A DNA stretch of 64,000 nt from Euptelea pleiosperma (lineage: Eukaryota; Streptophyta; Magnoliopsida; Ranunculales; Eupteleaceae): positions 10,765,501 through 10,829,500 of the forward strand of contig CM068552.1 in assembly GCA_035048495.1 (NCBI GenBank), in the 5' to 3' direction. Below, one piece after another: positions 11,912 through 23,832 of the stretch. Every line of letters begins with the position of its first letter. The stretch's first letter is position 1. The translations under genes were made by a program, and so were the position numbers. The notes under the pieces are model-generated. The model saw only the letters and a program-made list of their open reading frames with translations. It ran no database searches and was not told the origin of the DNA.

Positions 11912-12516
11912 TCTTTAAATATCCATGTTGTTTTAATTATTCTGAAAGAATGGGATATCAATGGGTCCCACATGCTTATCTGGACTGCCACATGGCAAGC
12001 TATTACTGCTATTCTTATCCACTTTGCTTTTAAGGCAGGTATTGCCTTCTTTGATCACCTTGAGACTTGAGTGTGTTTGAGTGGGACTCACTTTTGTGAC
12101 CCTTGATCTCAAACTAAACGTTTAGCTCAATGTTGGGCAAAAAGGGTTGGACTTGGTGCATTGAAAGCTACCAAATTAAATAGTTGCTTGGTCATATCAT
12201 AATCGATCCAACCATCAAAATGTGCTCTTTTTATAGGGAGAGAGAGATTTCTATCTCTGCTTCAATCGATATATAGGGCAGTGGAGTAAGATGAAAACTC
12301 TCAAACTTTTCCATTTTGTTTTCAAATGACAGAAGGGTAGAATTGTAATTTATTAAAAGGAAAACCAACATGCCACGTGGATGTAGATCTCTTGGATCCG
12401 ATGGTCCATAACTCAACCGCACCATTCTCGTCCCAAGCTCGATCTTGGGATATCACAACCCTCAATAAAGTCATTGCCCCAGAGACCAAGAATCTCTTGA
12501 ATCCGATAGTCCACAT

Positions 12517-12923
12517 CAAGGTTTAAAGGGGACCGTTATAACGGTATAACGGATTGGGGGTGTTAGCGTTTTTTCCGTTATAACGGCTGTTATAACAAAA
12601 AAAAAAAAAACTCTTGGGCAAAAACGGAAAAAATTGGGAAAATAATGGAAAATAATGAAAAATAACGGAAAATAATGGGAAAAAACGGAAATAACAGAAA
12701 ATTGGCGCTGAAATTCAAATTTTGAATTTAAAAATTGAATTTAAAATTTTCAAAAATGAAAAATAACGGAATATAATGGAAAATAACCGAAAATAACGGC
12801 CTTTTTTTTTCACAAAAATTTCCTAATGGAAAAATAACTGCCGTTATTTTCTGGGCGTTTTAACGGTCTATAACGTAACGGGGTAGGTCTGAATCGGTTA
12901 TAACGGCCGTTTTTTAAACCTTG
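12517..12923. mobile_element. hAT MITE, family C (CAAGGTTTAAA ends)
   Basis: Starts CAAGGTTTAAAGGGGACCG and ends CGTTTTTTAAACCTTG. GTCCACAT is duplicated exactly (12509-12516, 12924-12931). The subterminal regions consist of 'ttataacgg' words in both orientations. Sister copies at 14274, 45555 and 61089 use 'ttttaacgg' instead. Confidence 0.9.
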
Positions 12924-12944
12924 GTCCACATACCATCTAGGGCC

Positions 12945-13200
12945 TACTTAAATATGTTCGGCACATAACACGTGTTATTTGAACTAGATAACACGTAGGA
13001 CCCACATGACTTGCATGACCTTAATTCACCGACTTGTAACACGTGGGGCCACCTAATATGTAGGATCCACTTGATACACAAAGTGATTTGATATAGGACC
13101 TATATGACACAATACAATAAGCCATCATACATACGTGATATATGTAATATATTCCTATCTAATTTTATTCATTTTTCAACCAAACACTTTAAATGCATGT
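12945..13200. repeat. Dispersed repeat, copy 2
   Basis: Counterpart of 9665-9860 plus 10665-10720, uninterrupted here except for diverged text between the two matching parts. Shared words include 'acttaaatatgtt', 'ggggccacctaa' and 'ctatctaa...catttttcaac'. Confidence 0.5.
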
Positions 13201-14135
13201 TTGTAGGATAGGTTTGCAAATGATAGAAATAGTGTAAGTACATATATAAGTGGTAGGTCCCACATTCAATAGATCTCACTCGGGATTTATGCCAAAATTC
13301 ATCTTCATCGACCATGGGAATCTAAGCCTATATGTGTTGAGAAATGCTCAAATTCAACGACAAGAAATCACCAGTCAAGATATTTTTGGTGTATCCACCT
13401 AGGTTCGCCAAACATTCATGGATTCCATTTATACAGGGTGGGTCCACAGAATATTTCCCTTTCAACTCATGTGATTCCCACACCCACACAGAATATTTCC
13501 CTTCTGATTCGCACATCCATTACGTAAGTTGCCAAATATCCTTTTGGAGACGTAAAGTGCAACTTGGCTTTTTTGTGTGGATGGGAAAATTTCCACTCTA
13601 GGGTGCACTGGCAGCAACAACTTTGCGACGGAAAATTTAATGATACAGAGGTCTCTCAAAATGACACGTGGTTCACCTTTCAGCATCCCTGATCTCATGA
13701 ATTTTGTTAAAAATCAGAGCGTTGGATTTGAGCACTTTTCATCGTGGGCTTGGAACTAAACCGTATGCCTGTTCATAAAGCCCATGAAAAAAAGTTGCTC
13801 AAATCTAATGGCTAAAAATTATCAATCATGCTGTACAATAGAACGCCATCTCCCACCCTCACTCCAACAAGTGACACGTACCTAAAGAAGTAGCCCCGAC
13901 CAAATGGACCCATGTTAACATCAGTTGAATTTAAATTGAGTTGGAGCATTTGTAGGAGTACGTGAACCCCCGTCGCATAGTGTTGCTGCGGGTATACCGT
14001 TGCGGAGGTGGACTCTTCAGTCTGACATGGGCATTTTCTTTCCAATGATAACCTAATAAAACCCGGTCCAGTACCATATCCATTCTTAGAATCCAAACCA
14101 GGAAAGCATGGCGACATATTCAACAAGCACTACTA
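13201..14135. other. Intergenic, no gene recognised
   Basis: Contains a half-copy of a family-B-like arm near 13640-13830 ('tgaatttt..aaatcagagcgttggatttgagcac') and, at 14075-14125, a roughly 45-bp sequence repeated immediately upstream of the POP first exon (14879-14927). The open frames here look like chance. Confidence 0.45.
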
Positions 14136-14144
14136 GAAAAAGAA

Positions 14145-14866
14145 GAGTGAAACTTCGGTCATAACGCGTTGTGACCGAAGCCTGTCACAACGCTCAATAA
14201 GTGCAACGTGGCACACTTTTAGAGGGTGCTGACCGTATGGATGTTTGGCCAGTCTCTCGGTGGACCGGCAAACCAAGGTTTAAACGAGGCCGTTTTAACG
14301 GTTAAACAGACTGGGGGCGTTACTGTTAAAATGGATTGAAACGGCCACGGGCAAAAATGAAAAAAATGGAAAAACAGAAAACAAATGGAGCTGAAATTCA
14401 AATTTTGAAATTTGAAAATAAAAAAAAACAGAATTTAACGGACTTTTTTAACAAAATTTTTCAGAATTAAACGGCTGTATAAACAATTTTAACGGGGCCG
14501 TTGAAAAAAAAAAATAGTTATTTTATTCAAAAACAATAAAACGTGTTTAAATGGTTTTAACAGAAACAGGCTTGAGGTGTTGCAGTTTAAACGGCCGTTT
14601 TTAAAACCATGCTGCAAACCAAAAATCAGCCTGATTAGTGATTTACAACCTTTATCTTTGCACCCAAATAACACTCAATAATGCACAAATTCCTACGGTT
14701 AAAATCAACCCATGAAAATAACTTCAATCCAACGCTTAGAAATACTCATCAGGTTTATTTTTGATTTGTAGGTCCACCTAGTGATTGGCCAAACATCCAT
14801 ACGGTCAGCGCCTTATAATAATGTGCCACGTGGCTCGTATTGCGCGTTGTGACCGAAGTTTTATTC
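14145..14866. mobile_element. Mutator-type MITE just upstream of POP, with nested hAT
   Basis: Left end GAGTGAAACTTCGGTCATAA and right end GACCGAAGTTTTATTC are imperfect inverted repeats. Flanks GAAAAAGAA (14136-14144) and GAAAAAGAG (14867-14875) agree at 8 of 9 positions. The right arm keeps GCCACGTGGC at 14825-14834; the left arm has a mutated CAACGTGGCA. The family-C hAT element at 14274-14611 splits its left half. It ends 34 bp before the first ATG in frame with POP exon 1. Confidence 0.85.
14274..14611. mobile_element. hAT MITE, family C, nested
   Basis: CAAGGTTTAAACGAGG to TTTTTAAAACCATG, with flanking 8-mers CGGCAAAC / CTGCAAAC (one mismatch). Subterminal 'ttttaacgg' and 'taaacggc' words fill the arms. 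Confidence 0.85.
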
Positions 14867-15224
14867 GAAAAAGAGGACCATCCTTTCTAAGGATCCAAAC
14901 ATGGAAAGAATGGCGACATATTCAACATACAATGGCGACACCATAACCTCATTCTTTCCCGCCCAAGTCCTACCAATTTGTCTTAGAACCGACAACGGCC
15001 ATAGAAACTGGCTCACCATGTTCTCATACGCCCGCCATGCCCACGACACACTGGTCCCTATTCTCCACCGTAAAACGCGCCGCCTGCCCAAACGCCCCAA
15101 GACCCTTGGTGCACTGCGCTCCTTCTTCTCCCTTAATAAAGAAACCAAAACTTACCCAAATCGTATTCTCTCCGAACCTTCTCGTTCTTCTACTCGCTTT
15201 CGTTCTCTATCTTCTGACCAAAAC

Positions 15225-18200
15225 ATGGGTTCTCTCTCTGCCGTAGGAGACCTTCCCTTAAAGTATCCTCTTGCTCGAAGAGACGAATCGATCGTCGATG
15301 ATTATCACGGTGTACAAATCTCTGATCCGTATCGATGGTACTGAAATTTCCATTTTTCGATCACAATTTTTTCTTGCAAATTGATTGAATTTAGCTGAAT
15401 TTGAATTTTTTCTTCTTCTTTTCTGGTTAGGCTCGAAGATCCCGATGCTGATGAAGTTAAAGATTTCGTCGAGAAGCAAGCAAATTTGACCCAATCGCTG
15501 CTTCAGACTTGCGAGACAAGGGAGAAGCTTCGCGAGCAGATTACAAAGCTCTTCGATCACCCGCGATTCGATACTCCGTTTAGGCGAGGGGATAAGTACT
15601 TTTACTTTCACAACACCGGGCTTCAAGCTCAAACTGTCCTCTATGTGCAGGTCTGTGAGATCGAATTCAGCTACAGAGTTGAAAAAGAAGAGATTTTTTT
15701 TATTTATTTGGATTGAGAATTCGTGGCTTCTTTGTGGGGTTTTCAGGATAGTTTGGATGCAAAAGCGGAGGTTTTGCTTGATCCAAATGCGCTCAGCGAA
15801 GATGGAACAGTCGCTTTGAACATATGTTCCATTAGCGAGGATGCAAAGTACTTAGCCTACGGGCTTAGTTCAAGTGGCAGTGATTGGGTGACGATTAGAG
15901 TAATGCGGGTTGGTGATAAGAGCAATGAGCCTGATACTCTGTCATGGGTGAGTCATCGAACTGCATTCTCGCATACCTACTAATAACAAAAAGGAATAAA
16001 AAAGAAAAGATTTTGTTGGTGGGTATGAACTTATGTCCATTTATCTACTTGTTACAGGTTAAGTTTTCCTCTGTTAGTTGGACTCATGATAGCAAAGGTT
16101 TTTTCTACAGCCGCTATCCGGCTCCGAAGTAAGGGGATTTTGCATTAGCTAATACTAAATGGGTTGTGCTGATATGTTATAATTTGGGTTTTTCTGGGTT
16201 TGGATCATTGAATTCATTATGATGGCTATTGTTCTGTAGGGAAGGAGGACAATTAGATGCTGGGACTGAAACGAATTCTAACCTTAATCATGAGCTCTAC
16301 TATCATTTCTTGGGTACAGATCAATCCCAAGATGTTTTATGCTGGAGAGATCCTGACAACCCAAAATATATGTTTGGGGCCCAGGTCATGGAAGATGGCA
16401 AGGTAATAAACTCTCTAAAGCCATATTAATTTCTGGTTTTACTTCAAATTAGCCTTAGTGGATAACTAGTGGTCAATGTTTTTGAAAGGTGTTTCAGCTT
16501 TACGCCGTAGTGGAGTACTAGGCTTTCCCAAAACACCCTAAGGCTTATTAAAAAAGTTTATGAGGTATATTTGTCATCTACCAAGGCTTTAAAAAAGGCG
16601 TACGCCTCATGCCTTTTACATTTTTTTTAACGTCTTGCATGAGAGGTGTGCGCCTTACATGCATATGCTGGTGGGGGCAACTGTACCTTAAATTTTCAAT
16701 TTTTTTTCCGTTTTTCCCTAAATCATAGTTAAATAATAATGAGCTTTTCTAGATTAAATAAAAGCAACTAAAACATCTCTTTTCCCATATGAAATAGATT
16801 AATGTTATTTTACCTAAATTTATCATTTTTTTCTTGAATAATCTTATTATTTATTTATTTTTCCAATAGTATTCATTTAAAAAGGCATCTTTGTGCTGCT
16901 TACTTCCTACGGTTTAGGTCATTGAAGCACCTCAGCCCACACCTTCGCGTTTAAAAACATTGGGTTAGAGTGGTTGTGACACTAAGTTTTGTTTTATAAT
17001 AGATTCGAACTTGAAAAGTTGTAAATATGAAACTATGGATGTGGTACACTTATAATTTGATTTTGATGAGTTCCAAACTTTGGATTGGAAGTATGAAACT
17101 ATGGATGTGATTGTGGTACAACTTTAATTTGATTTTGATGAGTTCTAAACTTTGGAATGTGAATTGTCATAAAATTTTCTTATTTTTCTTTGATTTTCTC
17201 TTTTATTTTTTTGTATTTATTTATTTGTACATTTAATAATCCATCTATTTAAAAAATGCATGCTCTGGAGCCTCAAGACGGCTAGTGAAGCGCTTTGCCT
17301 TACGTTTTAGCGATTCAAAACACTGCTAGTAGTTTGTAAGAGTAGTTTCAGGTTTCTCTTTATTGACTATTGTAGTTGTGAATTTGAGTACCTCTTTTTT
17401 ATGTTTTCAAACGAAGCCAAAACTTGTAAGAGGTTCACAAGATCAAGTTGGATAATAATGCCCTTATACATATTTAACAGTCTTATATGCAACTCTTTTG
17501 TTGAAGTGAAACATACCCAATTTGTTGAGGATATTCTGGTGCTGTTGCAAGCATGTCACGAAAATTGATATTTAGTCATCCTATGAGGTTTTCCAAACTT
17601 CTACTTGCTTGCCTTGCCTTTTATTTTTATCCTTGCAAAATGCAAGTCCACTTTTATATGTTTAGTACTCTGGTGAAAATGGATTCTTGATATGTGAACA
17701 TTGCCATAATTATGGTGATACAAGTGTATTCGATAGTCAGATAGTAGTCCTATATCTTTCATAAATCCCTGGAGCCAAACCAGAATCGAATTGGTTGATT
17801 CCGTTGTGTTGTATTTTGCCTCCATATGAAGTTCAAAACAATCCTATCAATCCCATACCCTTTTTCCAACTAAACCACAAGTACGAGTCCATACCTCCCG
17901 TCCCCTCAAAACTGAACTTTGCTTTTAGGCCGCGGAATGATAGCCCCATTGGCACTCCATTTGGAAACTCTACACTAGCACTTCTGTAATAGTCTCTAAT
18001 TTCCATACCCCTCCTTCTAGGATACCAAACAACATACCATTGCATCAATTGAATAAATCAATTTTGTATAATCCGCACTGTTCCAAAGAAAACTCTTTGG
18101 ATTCTCTCCAAACCACCACTAGATTTCCAAATATGTAGAGGACAGGAGATTTTCTGTGCTGGTCTATGATTAATTTTTCATCACGGTGTTGGGAAAAGGA

Positions 18201-19937
18201 ACATCCATCTCTTCTGAGAGGTCAGGAGTCTGTTAAATCAGTAAATGAGATACTCTCCACCTTGTATCTGGGTTTCCTAATGTGAATCTGGGTCTCCTAG
18301 TGTGATTACAATGTAGCTGATGATGGCCTATCTGGTGTTTTGCCAGAAAAGAATGAATTGAGAATACAAGTCAAGATCCTTTAGTTGAGATGTAATTAAT
18401 TTGTATTTGTGAAGATATTCAAAGCAGTAAGTGCTTTATAACTTTCACATCAGTCATCAGAACTGCCCTTAGAAATTCCACATATAAACATTACCTGATT
18501 ATACAGTCCTCGTTAACTAATTTATTTAATTAGAGACTGTAGCAATTGTGTGAAATTCTTCTCATGTTGACTCAGTTTTTTAAATCTACAGTATGTTCTT
18601 CTATATATCGAGGAGAGTTGTGACCCGGTCAACAAACTTTACTACTGTGACGTATCTGCACTGCCTCATGGGCTTGAAGATTTCAGGGTGAGAAAAGACA
18701 TGCTTCCCTTTATCAAGCTGGTTGACAATTTTGATGCTAGTTATCGAGCTATAGCGAACGATGATACCCACTTTACCTTTCTGACAAACAAAGAAGCCCC
18801 CAAGTATAAGTTAGTTCGGGTAGATCTCAAAGAACCAAGTGTTTGGACTGATGTCCTCCAAGAAGCTGAGAAAGATGTGCTTGAATCAGCTTATGCTGTT
18901 AATGGTAACCAAATTCTGGTGAGTTACTTGAGCGATGTCAAGTATATTCTGCAGATAAGGGACTTGAAGACAGGTTCATTGCTACATCATTTGCCCACTG
19001 ACATTGGCACGGTTTATGGGATTTCTGGAAGGCGCAAATACACTGAAATTTTTATTGGGTTCACTAGCTTCCTTACTCCTGGTATTATTTATCAGTGCAA
19101 CTTAGGAACTGAGGTTGCTGAAATGAACATATTCCGAGAGATTGTCGTTTCTGGATTTGATCGCACAGAGTTCGAGGTTAAGCAGGTAATAAACAATTTA
19201 CCTTTCACACCATAATTTTTATCTTTTAACATGCTAAGTCATTTTTACTCAAATTTGTGTTGTATGAAGATGTTAAACTCTTCTAAGTGCTTTATTTTGC
19301 TATTTGAGAACTTTATGTTCTTAGGGGGATAATGGGATTAATTTTTTTTTGATAAATTAATGGGATTAATATTTTACTACTTAGAATAGCCCCGATGGTA
19401 CATAAGATGGAAATCCAAACTGTTGGCTTGGGGGATCCCATGGTCAAAGGTTAATAACATCATCATCAACCAAGGCAGCTGGTCATAGAGATATGGCATC
19501 ATTGCCCTTTTATGTACAATCTTATGGGTTCTCTACTGTACTAGTGGCACACAAGCTGATTGATTGTGATGGTCCATTTGATGGGCCCATCTATGAGATC
19601 ATGCTGCAAATCCATCCTGATCAGAAGACCCTAACTAACTTATCAATTGCATTCTTCTGTATAATCAGTGGCAGTAATCTAGGAAAGGCCATTTATTGAA
19701 TGTATGGAGCATCGGGTTGGTTGATTTTTTAGTTGGGAGATCTTCTAGGCCAGGCTCCCTGATTGGATGGTCCAGACATCAATGTATTTTTGTACAATAG
19801 AGACTCCATAGTATTAAAGTCATGGTGTACTATCTCCCTTTTTACTTTGTTGCTGACTTCTCCTAATGGCACTTTCCATTTTATTTGTTCCCTTTGAAAG
19901 ATCAATGCCCTTGAAGACACTGTTCTGATCGGCTGAT

Positions 19938-19986
<49 letters not shown>

Positions 19987-22902
19987 GTGTTTCTACCTAG
20001 TAAGGATGGCACCAAGGTACCAATGTTTATAGTGTCCAAGAAGAACATTCTTTTAGATGGATCACACCCGTGTTTATTATATGGTTATGGTGGATTTAAT
20101 ATGAGCCTTACACCATCGTTTGGCGTCAGTCGCATTATTCTTATGAGGCATTTAGGTGCTGTCGTCTGCATTGCAAACATTCGTGGTGGTGGCGAGTATG
20201 GAGAGGGATGGCATAAGGCAGGATCCCTTGGAAAAAAACAGAATTGCTTCGATGATTTCATTTCTGCTGCAGAGTTTCTTGTGTCAGCTGGCTATACCCA
20301 GCCCAAAAAGCTATGTATTGAAGGTGCAAGCAATGGTGGACTTCTTGTTGCAGCTTGCATAAATCAGGTAAAGACCTTGGAGCTATGCCCTGATTGGCGT
20401 TTGTTGTTTAATCTATTTATTATCAATATATTGAATAAATTATCCTCTAATAAACTGCAAAATTTGCGGTGGCAGCAACCGGATCTTTTTGGTTGTGCTC
20501 TGGCTCATGTTGGTGTTATGGACATGCTGCGTTTCCACAAGTTCACCATAGGTTAGTGTAGTTTATTTGCCTCCACTAGCTACATTTTTTCAATACAGCA
20601 TGTTGATTTAGCATCGGCTTTCAGGCCATGCATGGACTTCTGACTATGGTTGTTCGAGCAAGGAGGAAGAGTTCCACTGGCTTATCAAGTAAGGAAAACT
20701 TTATAATCGCTGTAGCTTTAATTTAAATTGTGAAGTCATACATTCTCTCAATTAGGTAGTCCTAGTAGTTCCTAGTCTATCTTACATAGACTAGGTAGTC
20801 CCGGTTATGGTAGTACCTAGTCTATATTACATAAGTGGTGAATAGGCTTATCAATCTAGTAAGTGGATGCCATGTAGGAGATCTCTTTGACCCGAAGTCG
20901 GCTTGATTGGATGATTTTAACAATCAAAGAATTGTCTTTTTTAAAAGGCTGCTGCCCTTGTATTTCTTTCTTTTTTTTTTCAATGGTTTCCCTTATATTT
21001 CTTGCCGTCTAAAAAGATTACATTGCTTGGGTTGTTAAAATCATCCGATGGGGCTGACTTTTGGTCTAGCAAATCTTCAAGATGGGGTCTAGAAGTTGGA
21101 CACTTTGTAATGATTAAAAACATGCCCCCAAATTAGGAGAGAGAGAGAGAGAGAGAGTTCTTACACGTGGTGTTGCTGGTGGGGTGGGGCCCCAATAGAG
21201 ATCATGTTGGGCAATCCGGCAATCCAACCACACATTGAGTTCTCCATACCATGGAGACCATCCTCACAAAAAAACAGTTTATTCTCATTCCTAACCTCAT
21301 GAAAAGTTGACATAAATTTGAGAGATCCACACCATCCGATTAATATGTTTGTTACTTTAGAGCAACTTTTTGTATGGTTTGTGGTGTCGGAATAGATTGG
21401 TTTTTGGTATGATGATATTCATGGTGAGGACAACTTAACATATGATTGGATTGTCCAACATGATTTCCATGTGGGCCCCACCACCGGGTGTAACAATTGG
21501 ATATATATATGACAAATGATCGTGCAACCCAAATGAAGATGAGTTGAGGACTGATTTTTGGTTCCTCACAAAAAAATCAGCCCTTTCGGAAACTAGTTTC
21601 ACGATGAAAAATGGAAGTCCAGAATTTTTTGTAATCCACTTTCACAAGGCTAGAAATGTCAGAATGAGCTGAGTTTTTGTGAGGCTGATATCCATGCCGA
21701 GGAGAATATCCTAGCCAAAAATCAGCCCTTAACTCATGCCATTTTTATTTCACAACGTAGCCGACCTATACATAGAGTTATGATAGATCTATACCCAATT
21801 CTTATACTTGATGGTGGCCCACATGGATATAATGTTGGACAATCCAACCATACATTGAGTTGTCCTTACCATGATGAACATCATTACTAAAAATCAATCC
21901 ACTCTGGCATTACTAACCATATGGAAAGTTGACCTAAAGCAACGATTTCATTGAATTGAGCCTTTGTGATGTAGCATTGAGTTTTAACTGTTTTCTTCCC
22001 AGATACTCGCCACTTCATAATGTGAAAAGACCATGGGAACAACTTTGCGATCAGCCATGCCAGTATCCAGCTACCATGCTGTTGACAGCAGATCATGATG
22101 ATCGGGTTGTGCCATTACACTCATTGAAGTTATTGGCAGTAAGTGCATATTACATAAGATAATTGCCGTGTTTGACTCTTTAGTTTAGTAGGAAATGAAA
22201 TTGTATAGTATGGTCTTCTGTATAGCATTGAAGTTATTAGGATTTTTCTTGACACTTCTCATAAAAGTTATGTGGTAGCTGATGAGCTACCATATGAACT
22301 GGTCTTTTGGGTTCCAATATTATGGATCCATCTTGTTGAACCGATCAAAAAACAAAAAAAAAATGGATCCATCTTGTTGGTATTTGAACTCACCTAAGCA
22401 ATAAACCTTTCGTTTGCTTATGGAAATATTGTTTAAACATCATGAATTGTGTAACCGATGGAGTTGGAATCTGTGATATTATTTCATATAGTAGTTTATG
22501 TTATATATGTATGTGTTTATTTTTTAATGGACATAAATGCGTGCATATGTAAATTCTTACTTACCATTGACTTGTTTCTTAAGCAATGGGTTTCTATTCT
22601 TTTCTCCCTCAGACAATGCAACATGTCCTCTGCACAAGCTTGGTGAATAGCCCACAGATCAACCCGATTATTGGTCGCATTGACCGCAAAGCTGGACATG
22701 GAGCTGGACGTCCAACCCAGAAATTGGTATTTATTTCCTCCCTTTTCCCTTTGCAATAGTTTTGTACTTCTGTTAGATTAGTAGCCCATTCAAGGCCTGA
22801 TGTGATGAGTATTTACCTTTGGCTCCCATATTGCAGATTGATGAAGCTGCTGACCGATACAGTTTCATGGCCAAGATGCTGGGCATCTCCTGGATCAACT
22901 AA
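15225..22902 (+). CDS. Prolyl oligopeptidase (prolyl endopeptidase, S9A)
   Basis: Serine peptidase that cleaves short proline-containing peptides after Pro; a seven-bladed propeller gates an alpha/beta-hydrolase catalytic domain. Twelve exons read in frame: 15225-15337, 15431-15650, 15747-15947, 16058-16128, 16240-16402, 18592-19185, 19987-20367, 20476-20551, 20625-20688, 22003-22138, 22613-22726, 22837-22902. They total 2199 nt, 732 residues, the usual family length. Landmarks: DPYRWLEDPD near residues 33-42; [22 protein letters not shown]; nucleophile Ser569 in GASNGG (many relatives have GGSNGG); Asp in DHDDRVVP (658-665); His702 in KAGHGAG; C-terminus MLGISWIN. All three catalytic residues are present. 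The frame is open upstream to ATGs at 15018 and 14901, so an Arg/Ser/Thr-rich N-terminal extension is possible; 15225 was chosen because it gives the standard cytosolic form. Intron 5 is 2.2 kb and holds a hAT element. Confidence 0.96.
16474..17325. mobile_element. hAT-type element in POP intron 5 (family D)
   Basis: Starts CAATGTTTTTGAAAGG and ends GATTCAAAACACTG. Flanks CTAGTGGT / CTAGTAGT match 7 of 8. An internal end-like word 'cgcgtttaaaaacattg' near 16947-16963 suggests that a shorter copy forms the left half. The right half has an internal direct repeat ('gaaactatggatgtg' at about 17029 and 17096). It is inside the transcribed unit but far from splice sites. Confidence 0.78.
19943..19985 (+). 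repeat. (CT)n tract forming the POP intron 6 acceptor
   Basis: About twenty CT dinucleotides run straight into CAG|GTG at the exon 7 boundary (exon starts 19987). The microsatellite therefore supplies the whole polypyrimidine tract of this splice site. Confidence 0.85.
21139..21160. repeat. (GA)n microsatellite in POP intron 9
   Basis: Short uninterrupted GA run preceding the hairpin MITE at 21175. No function indicated. Confidence 0.75.
21175..21487. mobile_element. Hairpin MITE, family E, in POP intron 9
   Basis: Inverted arms: left 'ggtggggccccaatagagatcatgt' and 'tgagttctccataccat'; right 'atggtgaggacaactta' and 'catgatttccatgtgggccccacc'. A decayed second copy or half-copy covers about 21533-21890. 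Intron 9 (20689-22002) is 1.3 kb mainly because of these insertions. Confidence 0.6.
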
Positions 22903-23755
22903 CCTCATCCCTCAATAGAACAAAGTAACCCAAGGAAAATTATATATCCACACATGTTCAGGTCAATACACATACAATATGCCTGCATTTATATAGATGC
23001 TGGGTGGGAGCCCCCATCACCAAAGAAAGAATTTATCAAAATTTCAGGTGCATAATCGATGAGTTACTTTTCACTTCATCCTGGAGATTTACACATACAG
23101 ACATGGGTATTGCATGAGGGGCTGTGGGAGTTATGTTAAGCCATGTAATTGTTCTAGAACTTATCAACTATGGAAGCTCAATTCTTTTGGGTATTTATTT
23201 TGACCAAAAGAGGAAAGAATTTGAAGTTTCTCATGGGTGCATCCACTTCAAAACCATGTAACTTTCTTTCTATATGTAGCAGTAGGGTGAAGTAATGATG
23301 ATAAACCGCGTTGTTTGATTCACATTGCCCCATAATCAGATGTTTGACAATTATATATAATTGTCTAGTAGATCTCAGAATAGTAGGTCCTTGATCTACG
23401 GTGTTAGTGTTGGTTTTATTTGTTTTTCGGCATTTCACATGTCTCGTGATTTACCAACGTACATATGTTTTTGTTTTTTTTTTGGATGCTTATGGATTAC
23501 TCTACATCCTTTTATAGTTTACTATGCACTCATGGTGTCATTTGTTTTATCTTGATATGCAATTTTGTACATTGAATATCATCATCATCGTTTTCATTTG
23601 TTTTATCTGGATGATGCTAAGCATCCAGGCCGGGTTTGGGCTTTCATGTTCAACCTGCTGCTTGGCCTGTTGGTCAGTCCGGCCTGTTAAGAGGGTTTGG
23701 CGGCCGGGCCCGCCAAACCCTCCAGCCCGCTTTGATGAACGGACGTCAGTCTTGT
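22903..23755 (+). other. POP 3' flank, no further gene seen
   Basis: Presumed 3' untranslated region and downstream sequence of POP. A/T-rich, with no ORF of interest and no recognised transposon end. A polyadenylation site could not be chosen with confidence. Confidence 0.5.
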
Positions 23756-23832
23756 AGTTGATGATGGACCATAATATGAGCTACGTGGCACACTCTTAAA
23801 GACTCTAACCGTATGGATGTTTGGCCCATCCT

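Noticed and set aside
14128..14140. CACTACTAGAAAAA as a CACTA-transposon end
   Set aside because: It lies outside the MITE defined by the 9-bp TSD, there is no matching inverted CTAGTAGTG on the right side, and no 3-bp TSD could be set.
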